In this document: positions 17,038-25,305 of the stretch, one piece after another
Position numbering within the stretch: the first letter of the stretch is position 1
Layout of the letters: every line of letters starts with the position of its first letter
Program-made: the position numbers and the translations under genes
DNA from: Antarctobacter albus
GTDB taxonomy: Bacteria; Pseudomonadota; Alphaproteobacteria; Rhodobacterales; Rhodobacteraceae
DNA: 50,376 bases
Direction: 5' to 3'
Assembly: GCF_900101505.1 (NCBI RefSeq)
Contig: NZ_FMZI01000022.1
Span: 1 to 50,376 of the forward strand
Notes under the pieces: model-generated
The model's input: the letters and a program-made list of their open reading frames with translations, nothing else
The model's database searches: none
Told to the model about the DNA's origin: nothing

Positions 17038-18848
17038 GTTTTACCACCCGCCCCGAATTGCAGGGCACCTTTGGTGTCTGCGCCTCGACCCACTGGATCG
17101 CCACGGCGGTCGGGATGCGTATGCTGGAGGCGGGCGGAAACGCCTTTGACGCCGGGGTGGCGATGGGCTTTGCCCTCAACGTGGTCGAGCCGCACCTGAA
17201 CGGCCCCCTGGGCGACATGCCCGCGCTGGTCTGGCCCACCGGGGCCGAGGCGCCGCAGGTGATCTGCGGGCAGGGCACGGCGCCCGCCGGGGCGACTTTG
17301 GACCATTACCGCGCCGAGGGGCTGGAGCTGATCCCCGGTTCGGGCCTTTTGGCGACGGTGATCCCGGGGGCCTTCGACGCCTGGATGGTCATGCTGCGCG
17401 ACCACGGCACGATGACCCTGCGAGAGGTGCTGGAACCGGCGATCTTCTATGCCGAAGAGGGGCACCCGGTGCTTGCCAGCGTGTCCGCCATGATCGCCCA
17501 GAACGCCGAGTTGTTCCGCGACCACTGGCCAACCTCCGCCGCGACCTGGCTGCCGGGCGGGGAAGCGCCTGCGCCGGGCAGCGTGTTCCGCAACCCGGAG
17601 CTTGCCGCGTTCTGGCGGCGCCTGCTGGACGAGGCCGAAACGGCCGAGGGCCGCGAGGCCCAGATCGAAGCGGCGCGCAGGGCTTTCTACGAGGGCTTCG
17701 TCGCCGAGGCCATCGACGATTACCTGCGGGACGCCTGCGTGATCGACGGCACCGGCGTTGCGCGCAAGGGTGTCCTGACCGGGCAGGACATGGCGGGCTG
17801 GCGCGCCACGACGGAACAGGCCGTCTCGGTCGACTACCACGGCTGGCAGGTCTGGAAGCCCGGGCCCTGGTCGCAGGGGCCGTCCCTGCTGCAATCCCTG
17901 CGCCTGCTCGACGCGCTGGGGTTCGGCAAGGAAGACCCGTATTCCGACGCCGCCGTGCATCGCATCACCGAGGTGCTGAAACTGTCGATGGCTGACCGCG
18001 AGGCCTATTACGGCGATCCCGACCATAGCGCCGTGCCGCTGCAAACGCTTCTGTCCGTCGATTATGCCCGCGCCCGTGCCGGCCTGATCGGCAGCATGGC
18101 CAGCCTGGAGCAGCGTCCGGGGATGGTCGATGGGCTGGAGGCGCAGGCAGAGGCCTTCATGGCTCGTGCGGCAAGGATGCGTGCGACCGATGCCGGGATT
18201 GGCGGTGGAGAGCCGACCTTCTCGCACCTGGCTCCCACGCCGGAGGCGCCCAAGGGCCCGGACGAAGGTGACACCGTGCATATCGACGTCATCGACCGCT
18301 GGGGCAACATGGTCTCGGCCACGCCGTCGGGCGGGTGGTTGCAGTCGAACCCGGTGGTGCCGGGGCTGGGCGTGCCGCTGAACAGCCGGGCGCAGATGTT
18401 CTGGCTGGAAGAGGGGCTGCCGACCTCGCTGGCACCGGGGCGCCGCCCGCGCACCACCCTTACCCCCTCGATGGCCCTGCGGCCCGACGGCACGCGGCTG
18501 GCCTTTGGCACGCCGGGCGGCGACCAGCAGGACCAGTGGCAGCTGATCTTCCTGCTGCGCCTTGTCCATCAACAGATGAACCTGCAGGAAGCGATCGACG
18601 GTCCTCTGTTCCACAGCCAGCATCTGCAAGCGAGCTTTTATCCGCGCGGCTGCAAACCCGGTGTCCTGATGATTGAACCGAACTTTCCGCAGGCCACGCT
18701 GGACGCGCTGCGCGCGCGGGGGCACCTGCTGACGGAGGCTGCGCCGTGGTCCATCGGGCGCCTGACAGCGACCAGCCGCAGCCCCGAGGGCCTGCTGAAG
18801 GCGGCGGCCACGCCACGGTTGATGCAGGCCTACGCGGCGGGTCGCTGA
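17034..18848 (+). CDS. Gamma-glutamyltransferase family Ntn-hydrolase
   Basis: The 604-residue protein has the GGT layout: ATAVGMRMLEAGGNAFDAGVA at the N-terminus, GSGLLATVIPGAFDAW, then the self-cleavage point before Thr414 in EGDTVHIDVIDRWGNMVSAT, and PSGGWLQSNPVVPGLGVPLN. GGT proenzymes cleave before this Thr to form two subunits. There is no signal peptide, so it probably acts in the cytoplasm, unlike periplasmic GGT. It starts inside the permease stop (ATGA). With the GntR gene this suggests import and hydrolysis of a gamma-glutamyl or related amide compound. The exact substrate is unknown. Confidence 0.88.
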   Translation: MSFTTRPELQGTFGVCASTHWIATAVGMRMLEAGGNAFDAGVAMGFALNVVEPHLNGPLGDMPALVWPTGAEAPQVICGQGTAPAGATLDHYRAEGLELIPGSGLLATVIPGAFDAWMVMLRDHGTMTLREVLEPAIFYAEEGHPVLASVSAMIAQNAELFRDHWPTSAATWLPGGEAPAPGSVFRNPELAAFWRRLLDEAETAEGREAQIEAARRAFYEGFVAEAIDDYLRDACVIDGTGVARKGVLTGQDMAGWRATTEQAVSVDYHGWQVWKPGPWSQGPSLLQSLRLLDALGFGKEDPYSDAAVHRITEVLKLSMADREAYYGDPDHSAVPLQTLLSVDYARARAGLIGSMASLEQRPGMVDGLEAQAEAFMARAARMRATDAGIGGGEPTFSHLAPTPEAPKGPDEGDTVHIDVIDRWGNMVSATPSGGWLQSNPVVPGLGVPLNSRAQMFWLEEGLPTSLAPGRRPRTTLTPSMALRPDGTRLAFGTPGGDQQDQWQLIFLLRLVHQQMNLQEAIDGPLFHSQHLQASFYPRGCKPGVLMIEPNFPQATLDALRARGHLLTEAAPWSIGRLTATSRSPEGLLKAAATPRLMQAYAAGR

Positions 18849-18860
18849 CCGGGTCGCATC

Positions 18861-20219
18861 TCAGGCCAGCCGGGGCAGGGTGAGGACGACGCCGAACCCT
18901 TCATCCGAGGGTTCCACGGTCAGCGTCCCGCCATGCCGCAGGGCCACCGCCTCGGCTATCGACAGGCCAAGGCCGCTGCCGGGGCCAGAGCGGGCCTGGC
19001 CGAACCGCGACAGGATCTTGGGCACGTCCCTGGCGGTCACGCCGCGTCCATCGTCCCGCACCGACAGGGTTATGTCCGGGTCGGCGCGCAGCGTCAGGGT
19101 GACGCGCGACAACCCCTCGCCGCCGTGAACCAGCGTATTGTCCAGCAGGTTGGCCAGCGCCTCGCCCAGCATCACCCGGTCCCCCAGCATCGGCACCGGG
19201 CCCGGCGGCAGATCGGTGTCGAACCGCAGCCCCCGCGCCCGGGCACGGGGGGCAAAATCCGCGGCGGTGGTCGAGGCGATCTCTTGCAGGTCCAGCCGTT
19301 CGAACCCGCTGGTCCCGCTTTCGGCGCGGGCGCGTTCCAGCGTCAGCAGGCGGTTGGCCAGTTGCCCCGCGCCATCCGCTGCCTTGGCCATGTCGGCGGC
19401 CCGTTCATGCGCCGCCTCCAGCGTCGGCGCGGTGAGGATCGCCGCCGACAGCGCCTGTAGCCCGGCAATCGGGTTGCGCAGCTGATGCGCGGCGTCCGAG
19501 ATGAAATTCGACTGCGCCTCCATCGTGGCGCCGAACTGGGTGAACAGGGTGTTGAGCCGCCCGACCAGGCCTTGCGTCTCGACCGGAACGGCGCGGCGGA
19601 TCGGGCTGAGGTCTTCTGGTGAGCGGCGCGAGATCGCCTCTTCGAGATCGGTCAGCGGTTTCAGCCCGTGCCGGACCCCGAACCAGACCAGCAGGGCCAC
19701 CGCAAGGATGAGCGAAGCGATGACCGTTGCCGCCCGTAGTGCCAGTTGCAGCGCAAAGCGGTTGCGGGCCTCCATGCTTTGCCAGACCGTCGTGGTGAAG
19801 GTGCCGGAAATCGCGCCGATGGTCGCCTCTGTCTTGAGCCGCAGAACCCGCACCGGCGTGCCCTTGTAAAGCGCGTCGGTGTACAGAAAGGCCACGTCCT
19901 GCGGCAGGCGCCGGGTGACGGGGATCGGCGGCACGGCATAGCCCACCACCAGCACCCCGTCCGGGGCATAGACGTGGTAGCGCACCGGGCCGCCGGCGGT
20001 TTCGCCCAGCAGTTTCTCGGTGTCCGGAGAGATCGCGTCACCGTCCAGCAGCGCCACGTCCCGCGACACGGCAAGGGCGGTGAACATCAGGTTGCGGTCA
20101 AAGAATTCTGCCGCCGTGCGCCGGGCCGCCTCGACCCGCCAGGTGCCGACGACGATCCCCAGCACCACCAGCGGCGTCAGGATGATGAGCAGCAGGCGAA
20201 GCCGGAGCGACCGCCTCAC
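18861..20219 (-). CDS. Sensor histidine kinase, TctE-like
   Basis: This 452-residue protein has a first membrane segment (residues 8-27, LLLIILTPLVVLGIVVGTW) and a periplasmic region of about 130 residues. A second segment follows (ALRAATVIASLILAVALLVW), then a HAMP-like linker, DHp helix with His in FISDAAHQLRNPIAGLQ, and an ATPase domain with NLLDNTLVHGG, DDGRG and GSGLGLSIAEA. It overlaps the response regulator gene by ATGA. The pair diverges from a TTT transporter operon, as TctD/TctE does. It probably senses the transported carboxylate in the periplasm. Confidence 0.93.
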   Translation of the reverse strand: MRRSLRLRLLLIILTPLVVLGIVVGTWRVEAARRTAAEFFDRNLMFTALAVSRDVALLDGDAISPDTEKLLGETAGGPVRYHVYAPDGVLVVGYAVPPIPVTRRLPQDVAFLYTDALYKGTPVRVLRLKTEATIGAISGTFTTTVWQSMEARNRFALQLALRAATVIASLILAVALLVWFGVRHGLKPLTDLEEAISRRSPEDLSPIRRAVPVETQGLVGRLNTLFTQFGATMEAQSNFISDAAHQLRNPIAGLQALSAAILTAPTLEAAHERAADMAKAADGAGQLANRLLTLERARAESGTSGFERLDLQEIASTTAADFAPRARARGLRFDTDLPPGPVPMLGDRVMLGEALANLLDNTLVHGGEGLSRVTLTLRADPDITLSVRDDGRGVTARDVPKILSRFGQARSGPGSGLGLSIAEAVALRHGGTLTVEPSDEGFGVVLTLPRLA

Positions 20220-20884
20220 GTCCGTTCCTGCAGGCTGTAGCCAAGGCCACGGCTGACCCGGATGTCCAGCGCCGCCGGGACCAGTTTCTTGCGCAGCCGC
20301 GAGACATGCGCCTCGACCGAGGATTCACCGACGTCCGCCCCGGTGCCATAGACATGTTCCAGCAGGTCCGACTTGGACACCACCGCACCACGTGCGCGCA
20401 GCAGCGCCTCGAGCACCGAAACCTCGCGCCGGGGGAGGGGCAGCGGCGTTCCGTCGATCTCGACCTGCCGTGTTTCCAGAATGAAGCGCAGGGTGCCGAT
20501 CGACAGCTCGGTCTGGGCGGTCTGTCCCAGGCGGCGCGACAGGGCACGCACCCGCGCCTCCAGCTCTTCCATCTCGAAAGGTTTGACGAGGTAATCGTCG
20601 GCGCCCGCGTCCAGTCCCTGCACCCGTTCCGCCGTTGTATCGCGGGCGGTCAGCAGCAGGACAGGACGCTGATCGCCCCGGTTTCGCATCTCTCTCAGGA
20701 TTTCTAACCCATTGATCCCGGGCAGGTTGATGTCGAGGATCACGATGTCATTGGCGTCGTCGCGCAGGAAATCGGCGGCGGCATTTCCATCATGCAGAAG
20801 GTCGGTGGCATGGCCCCGATCCTGCAGCCGCCAGGCGATTCCCTTGGCCAGTGCCTCGTTGTCATCGACAATCGCGATCCGCAT
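20216..20884 (-). CDS. OmpR-type response regulator, TctD-like
   Basis: The start is ATG 20884 (MRIAIVDDNEALAKG); the longer frame to 20911 adds residues not seen in the family. The 222 residues comprise a receiver with acidic pocket DD, phospho-acceptor Asp in VILDINLPGINGLE and Lys in YLVKPF. A winged-helix DNA-binding domain follows (PREVSVLEALLRARGAVVS, SSVEAHVSRLRKKL). It is followed by the kinase gene with a 4-base overlap and diverges from tctC, whose 120-bp upstream gap carries inverted repeats. Confidence 0.94.
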   Translation of the reverse strand: MRIAIVDDNEALAKGIAWRLQDRGHATDLLHDGNAAADFLRDDANDIVILDINLPGINGLEILREMRNRGDQRPVLLLTARDTTAERVQGLDAGADDYLVKPFEMEELEARVRALSRRLGQTAQTELSIGTLRFILETRQVEIDGTPLPLPRREVSVLEALLRARGAVVSKSDLLEHVYGTGADVGESSVEAHVSRLRKKLVPAALDIRVSRGLGYSLQERT

Positions 20885-20938
20885 TTTTCCCGGTCCGTCA
20901 GCTTCACGCAAGCTTCGCAGCTTAAATATTCATCATCA

Positions 20939-20955
20939 AGCGACGAATCATCGCT
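20939..20955. promoter_or_regulatory. Near-perfect palindrome upstream of tctC
   Basis: AGCGACGAATCATCGCT pairs over seven of its eight arm positions around a central A. It lies in the gap between the divergent response regulator and the transporter operon, 50 bp before tctC, and is a candidate TctD-type binding site. AAGCTTCGCAGCTTAA at 20910-20925 is a second short repeat nearby. Confidence 0.45.
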
Positions 20956-20965
20956 GGATGGAAAG

Positions 20966-20985
20966 GGCGCCCGGCCAAGGGCGCC
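20966..20985 (+). promoter_or_regulatory. Leader hairpin of tctC
   Basis: GGCGCCC and GGGCGCC form a perfect 7-bp stem with loop GGCCAA. It ends five bases before the GGGAGGA ribosome-binding site, so if transcribed it would sit at the 5' end of the mRNA and could affect stability or translation. Confidence 0.4.
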
Positions 20986-21004
20986 GACATGGGAGGATAC
21001 CAAT

Positions 21005-22090
21005 ATGACGATCAAGACCGCCATCGTCGCGGCCGGCTTTGCCGTGACTGCAACCCTGGGCGCCGCGCAGGATCTCGACCTGTCGGGCAAGACCGTGGAC
21101 TACGTGATCCCGTTCTCGGAATCCGGTGGTTCGGCCAAATGGGCCAACTTCTACGCTCCGCTGCTCTCCGAGGCGCTGCCGGGAAATCCGACCGTCGTGG
21201 TGAAATACATGCCGGGCGCGGGGTCGACCAAGGGCGCCAACTGGTTCCAGGCGCAGACCTGGGAAGACACCGAAGGCACCGTGATCTTCGGCACCTCGGG
21301 GTCGACCCAGTTCCCCTACCTGCTGGGCGATCCGCGCGTGCGCTATGAATACAGCGACTGGAACGTCGTGCTGGCCTCGGGCACCGGCGGTGTCGCCTAC
21401 CTGCCCCCCGCGATGGCCGAGAAACTGGACGGGCTGGACGCCTCCGGCCTGGCGGGCGAGGATTTCATCTGGGGCAGCCAGGGCGCCACGCGTCTTGACC
21501 TGGTGCCGCTGCTGGCATGGAAGATGCTGGGCATGAACGTCGAACCGGTCTTTGGCATCAAGGGACGCGGCGACGGTCGCCTGATGTTCGAGCGCGGCGA
21601 AGCCAACGTCGACTACCAGACCTCTTCGGCCTACCTGGCCAACGTCACGCCGCTGGTGGAAAACGGCAGCGCGGTGCCGTGGATGACCTGGGGTGCGCTG
21701 GACGAAAATGGCGACATCGTGCGTGACCCGACCTTCCCCGACATCCCGACCTTCAAGGAAGTCTGCGAGGCGACCGAGGGCTGCAACACCTCGGGCGAGG
21801 CATGGGACGCCTGGAAGGCCTTCATGATCGCGGGTTTCCCGGCGCAGAAGATGATCTTCCTGCCCAAGGGCTCGCCGGACTGGGCCGTGGACGCCTATAC
21901 CGAGGCGCTGAACAAGGTGCTGGCGCGTGACGATTTCGCCGAAATTTCCGAGGCACGTCTGGGCGTCTACCCGCAGATGACCGGCAAGGGCGCCAAGAAC
22001 ACGCTCACGCTGGGCACGCAGGTGCCGGCAGAAGCCAAGGCTTTTGTCGTCGACTGGCTGCAGGAAGACTACGGCGTCTCGCTGAAGTAA
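21005..22090 (+). CDS. Tripartite tricarboxylate transporter substrate-binding protein (TctC family)
   Basis: The start is ATG 21005 with GGGAGGA at 20991-20997; the frame from 20792 is not used. The 361-residue product has a Sec signal peptide (TIKTAIVAAGFAVTATLGAA, cleavage about residue 21). The mature domain has the Bug/TctC features: VDYVIPFSESGGSAKWANF, VKYMPGAGSTKGANWF and FGTSGSTQFPYLLGD. It is a periplasmic receptor delivering a carboxylate-type ligand to TctA/TctB. It departs from the common Bug pattern PGGXXD, so its ligand may be unusual. It is the first gene of the operon, followed by a strong hairpin. Confidence 0.9.
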   Translation: MTIKTAIVAAGFAVTATLGAAQDLDLSGKTVDYVIPFSESGGSAKWANFYAPLLSEALPGNPTVVVKYMPGAGSTKGANWFQAQTWEDTEGTVIFGTSGSTQFPYLLGDPRVRYEYSDWNVVLASGTGGVAYLPPAMAEKLDGLDASGLAGEDFIWGSQGATRLDLVPLLAWKMLGMNVEPVFGIKGRGDGRLMFERGEANVDYQTSSAYLANVTPLVENGSAVPWMTWGALDENGDIVRDPTFPDIPTFKEVCEATEGCNTSGEAWDAWKAFMIAGFPAQKMIFLPKGSPDWAVDAYTEALNKVLARDDFAEISEARLGVYPQMTGKGAKNTLTLGTQVPAEAKAFVVDWLQEDYGVSLK

Positions 22091-22100
22091 CCGACCGGAC

Positions 22101-22138
22101 GGCGGCCGCCCTTCTATCCGCGGCCGCCGCCCCTTTTG
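22101..22138 (+). terminator. Intra-operon hairpin between tctC and tctAB
   Basis: A perfect 9-bp stem GGCGGCCGC/GCGGCCGCC with a 10-base loop is followed by GCCCCTTTTG. It lies 10 bp after the receptor gene stop. Such hairpins behind binding-protein genes commonly stop part of the transcripts or protect the upstream mRNA, giving more receptor than permease. Confidence 0.65.
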
Positions 22139-22195
22139 AATTGACAGACGCGCGCCCCTCTGGGTCTGCGCGTCCCGACCTCAACGGAGAACAAG

Positions 22196-24250
22196 ATGGA
22201 CCTTCTGGCCACGGCGCTTCCGGCGCTGGGAGAGGCTTTTGCGCTCATCCTTCAGCCTCAGCAGCTGCTTTACCTAACGTTCGGTGTCCTGCTGGGACTG
22301 TCCGTCGGGGTCTTTCCGGGCCTCGGCGGGATTGCCGGCCTCAGCCTGGTGCTGCCCTTCATTTTCGGCATGGACCCGGTCTCGGGTCTGGCGCTGATGG
22401 TTGGCTTGGTCGCGGTTGTGCCAACCTCGGACACCTTTGCCTCTGTCCTGATGGGGATACCCGGTTCCTCGGCCAGTCAGGCGACAGTGTTGGACGGCTT
22501 CCCGCTGGCCCGCAAGGGCGAGGCCGCGCGGGCGCTGGCCGCGGCCTTCATCTCGTCGCTGTTCGGCGGATTGCTGGGCGCGACGATCCTGACCTTCTTC
22601 ATCCTGATTGCCCGGCCTCTGGTGCTTGCCTTTGCACTTCCGGAAATGCTGGCGGTGACGCTTTTGGGGCTGGCGATGGTGGCGATCCTTGCCGGGCGTA
22701 TCGCGCTCAAGGGCGTGGCGGCGGCCTGCCTTGGCCTGCTGGTCGGCACCATCGGCGAGGCCGGGCACGGCGGTTCGCTGCGGATGGTTCCCGAATCCTG
22801 GATGTTCGCGGCCACCGGCTCGACCACCTTCGAAAGCTATCAATACCTCGCTGACGGCATCAAGCTGGTGATCGTGGGCCTGGGCATCTTTGCGATCCCC
22901 GAGATCATCAGCCTGCTGCGGCAGAACCAGTCCATTGCGCGTGGCGCGCAGCTGGGGTCCGGCTGGGCGCAGGGTCTGCGTGACTGGTGGGCCAACGTCT
23001 GGCTGTCGGTCCGCTGTTCCTCGATCGGGGTGATCGTGGGGGTCATTCCCGGCCTCGGCGGGTCCGTCGTCGACTGGATCGCCTACGGGCACACGGTGCA
23101 GACCGCCAAGGATCGGTCGCAGTTCGGCTCGGGCGACATTCGCGGCGTGATCGGGCCGGAAAGCTCGAACAACGCCAAGGAAGGCGGCGGCCTGGTGCCG
23201 ACGCTGATCTTCGGTATTCCCGGCTCCGGCTCGATGGCCGTCTTCATCGGTGGACTCGCGCTGCTCGGCTACGAGGCTGGGCCGCAACTGGTGCAGAACA
23301 ACCTGGACATCACCTATACGGTTGTCTGGTCGCTGGCGCTGGCCAACGTGCTGGGGGCGGGCCTGTGCATCGGCCTGTCCGGCCCCATCGCGCGGCTGAC
23401 CACGATCCGCTTTACCCTGCTGGCGCCGTTCCTCTTCATGATGATCGCCTTTGCGGCCTTTCAGTCGCGGCAGTCGCTGGGCGACCTGGTGGCTCTCTTT
23501 GCCATCGGCCTGCTGGGCATCTTCCTGCGCCGGTTCGACTGGTCGCGCCCGGCCTTCCTGATCGGCTTCGTCCTCTCGACGCAGGCCGAGAATTTCTCGG
23601 CCAACGCCAACCAGATCGCCGGGTTCAAGTTCAAGCAGGGCTGGGCCGAGGGGCTGGGCTATGTCGCAACGCCCATCGTGATCGTGATCGCGCTGCTGAC
23701 CGTGGTGTCCGTCTACTTTGGCATCCGTCAGTCCAAGCAGATCCGTTCCGAGGGTGACGTGGCCACCGGGTCCAAGCGCGCGCCGCTGATCTTCCTGCTG
23801 GCGCTTCTGGCCTATGTCGGGACGGCCTGGATCAACGCCTATTCCATCAACATGATCTCGGACAAAATCTTTCCGCTGGCGGTGGCAAGCGTCGGCCTTC
23901 TGGCGCTGGTTGCGCTGCTGGTGCGGATGATGATGGCCGGCGAAGGAGACGAGATCTTTGCCGACCGCGAGGCCTCGGGCGAGGATGCGGAGGCACCGCA
24001 CTCGCTCTGGGGGACGCTGGCCTGGTTCGGGGCGCTGCTGCTGCTGACTTCGCTGCTGGGCTTCGTGCTGGCGCTGGCGCTGTTCATGGTGGCCTTCTTC
24101 CGGGTGCGCGCCGGGCTGAACTGGGTCTGGAGCCTTGGGCTGACGGCGGCGGGCATCGCCTTCATCTGCTTCCTCGCCGGGATGCTTAACCGGGACTTCC
24201 CGCCGGGCCTGCTGCAGAGCTACGTCAATCTGCCGTGGCCGCTGACATGA
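22196..24250 (+). CDS. Fused TctA-TctB tripartite tricarboxylate transporter membrane protein
   Basis: The 684-residue protein joins two normally separate subunits. Residues 1 to about 505 are TctA: LLGLSVGVFPGLGGIAGLSL, IGVIVGVIPGLGGSVVDWIAYG, the ESSNNAKEGGGLVPTLIFGIPG signature, and about ten membrane segments. After a hydrophilic linker the last 150 residues or so (KRAPLIFLLALLAYVGTAW onward, four to five hydrophobic segments, with an acidic loop GEGDEIFADREASGEDAEA) correspond to TctB. No separate tctB is present. It overlaps the next gene by ATGA. It performs secondary transport of the receptor's ligand across the inner membrane. Confidence 0.92.
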   Translation: MDLLATALPALGEAFALILQPQQLLYLTFGVLLGLSVGVFPGLGGIAGLSLVLPFIFGMDPVSGLALMVGLVAVVPTSDTFASVLMGIPGSSASQATVLDGFPLARKGEAARALAAAFISSLFGGLLGATILTFFILIARPLVLAFALPEMLAVTLLGLAMVAILAGRIALKGVAAACLGLLVGTIGEAGHGGSLRMVPESWMFAATGSTTFESYQYLADGIKLVIVGLGIFAIPEIISLLRQNQSIARGAQLGSGWAQGLRDWWANVWLSVRCSSIGVIVGVIPGLGGSVVDWIAYGHTVQTAKDRSQFGSGDIRGVIGPESSNNAKEGGGLVPTLIFGIPGSGSMAVFIGGLALLGYEAGPQLVQNNLDITYTVVWSLALANVLGAGLCIGLSGPIARLTTIRFTLLAPFLFMMIAFAAFQSRQSLGDLVALFAIGLLGIFLRRFDWSRPAFLIGFVLSTQAENFSANANQIAGFKFKQGWAEGLGYVATPIVIVIALLTVVSVYFGIRQSKQIRSEGDVATGSKRAPLIFLLALLAYVGTAWINAYSINMISDKIFPLAVASVGLLALVALLVRMMMAGEGDEIFADREASGEDAEAPHSLWGTLAWFGALLLLTSLLGFVLALALFMVAFFRVRAGLNWVWSLGLTAAGIAFICFLAGMLNRDFPPGLLQSYVNLPWPLT

Positions 24251-25305
24251 CGTTGACCCTGCTGTGTCTTCCGGGTGACGGCATCGGCCCCGAGATCGTG
24301 GCATCGACGCAGGCTGTCGTCCGGGCGGCCTGCGCCCGGGCCGGCGTGGCGGTGGATCTGCCGGAAGCGGAGATCGGCTTTGCCGCACTGGCCCATGAGG
24401 GGACGACCATCCCGAAGGCCGTGATCGACAGGGCCGGTGCCGCCGACGGCGTCATCCTTGGCCCGGTGTCGCACAATGCCTATCCGCCGGTGGCCGAGGG
24501 CGGGCGCAACCCCTCAGGCGTGCTGCGCCGCGCGCTGGAGCTTTATGCCAACATCCGGCCCGCGCGGTCGCATCCGGCGGTGCCGCGCCCCGTGACGGCC
24601 AAGGTCGACATGGTGGTGGTGCGTGAGAACCTCGAAGGCTTCTATGCCGATCGCAACATGCACATGGGGCCGGGCGAGTTCATGCCCACACCGGACGTTG
24701 CGCTGGCGATCCGGCGCATCACCCGAGAGAACTCTCGCCGGATCGCGCGCTCCGCGTTTGAGCTTGCCGCCCGGCGTGGGGGCCGGGTTGCCGTCATTCA
24801 CAAGGCCAACGTGCTGCGGGTTTCGGATGGGCTGTTCCTGGAAGAGGCCCGTGCCGTTGCCGCCGATCATCCCGAGGTCGAGGTCGAGGAGATCCTGATC
24901 GATGCCGCCGCCGCGCATTTCGTGCGTGACCCGGCGCGGTTCGACGTGGTGCTGGCGACGAACATGTACGGCGACATCCTGAGCGATCTTGCCGCCGAGC
25001 TGGCGGGCGGCCTGGGGCTGGGCGCCTCGCTGAACCACGGTGCCACCCATGCGGTTGCGCAGGCGCAGCACGGATCGGCCCCCGACATTGCCGGACAGGA
25101 CCGCGCCAATCCCGGTGCATTGATCGGATCGGCGGCCATGCTGCTGGATCACCTGGGCCAGCCCCGCGCGGCTGCCCTGATCCGCGATGCGCTGGAAACT
25201 GCGCTGGCCGCGCCAGAGACGCGCACCGCCGACCTTGGCGGAGCGCTGGGCACCGCCGCCTTCACCCACACCCTGACCCGCCTGATCGAGGACGCCGCGA
25301 CATGA
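24247..25305 (+). CDS. Isocitrate/isopropylmalate dehydrogenase family enzyme
   Basis: The start is ATG 24247 (TLTLLCLPGDGIGPEIVAS), overlapping the transporter stop. The 352 residues carry the beta-decarboxylating dehydrogenase signatures: PGDGIGPEI, VVVRENLEGFYAD with the substrate-binding Arg, VIHKANVLRVSDGLF with catalytic Lys, and NMYGDILSDLAAELAGGLG with metal-binding aspartates. Such enzymes oxidise and decarboxylate (R)-2-hydroxy-3-carboxy acids with NAD(P)+ and Mg2+/Mn2+. It is close in style to homoisocitrate or tartrate dehydrogenases. As the first enzyme behind a TTT transporter it probably acts on the imported acid or its isomer. Confidence 0.9.
   Translation: MTLTLLCLPGDGIGPEIVASTQAVVRAACARAGVAVDLPEAEIGFAALAHEGTTIPKAVIDRAGAADGVILGPVSHNAYPPVAEGGRNPSGVLRRALELYANIRPARSHPAVPRPVTAKVDMVVVRENLEGFYADRNMHMGPGEFMPTPDVALAIRRITRENSRRIARSAFELAARRGGRVAVIHKANVLRVSDGLFLEEARAVAADHPEVEVEEILIDAAAAHFVRDPARFDVVLATNMYGDILSDLAAELAGGLGLGASLNHGATHAVAQAQHGSAPDIAGQDRANPGALIGSAAMLLDHLGQPRAAALIRDALETALAAPETRTADLGGALGTAAFTHTLTRLIEDAAT

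Noticed and set aside
22274-24388. 704-codon - strand frame
   Set aside because: It is antisense to the tctAB fusion gene; its Arg/Gln/His/Pro-rich text and lack of motifs show it is a shadow.
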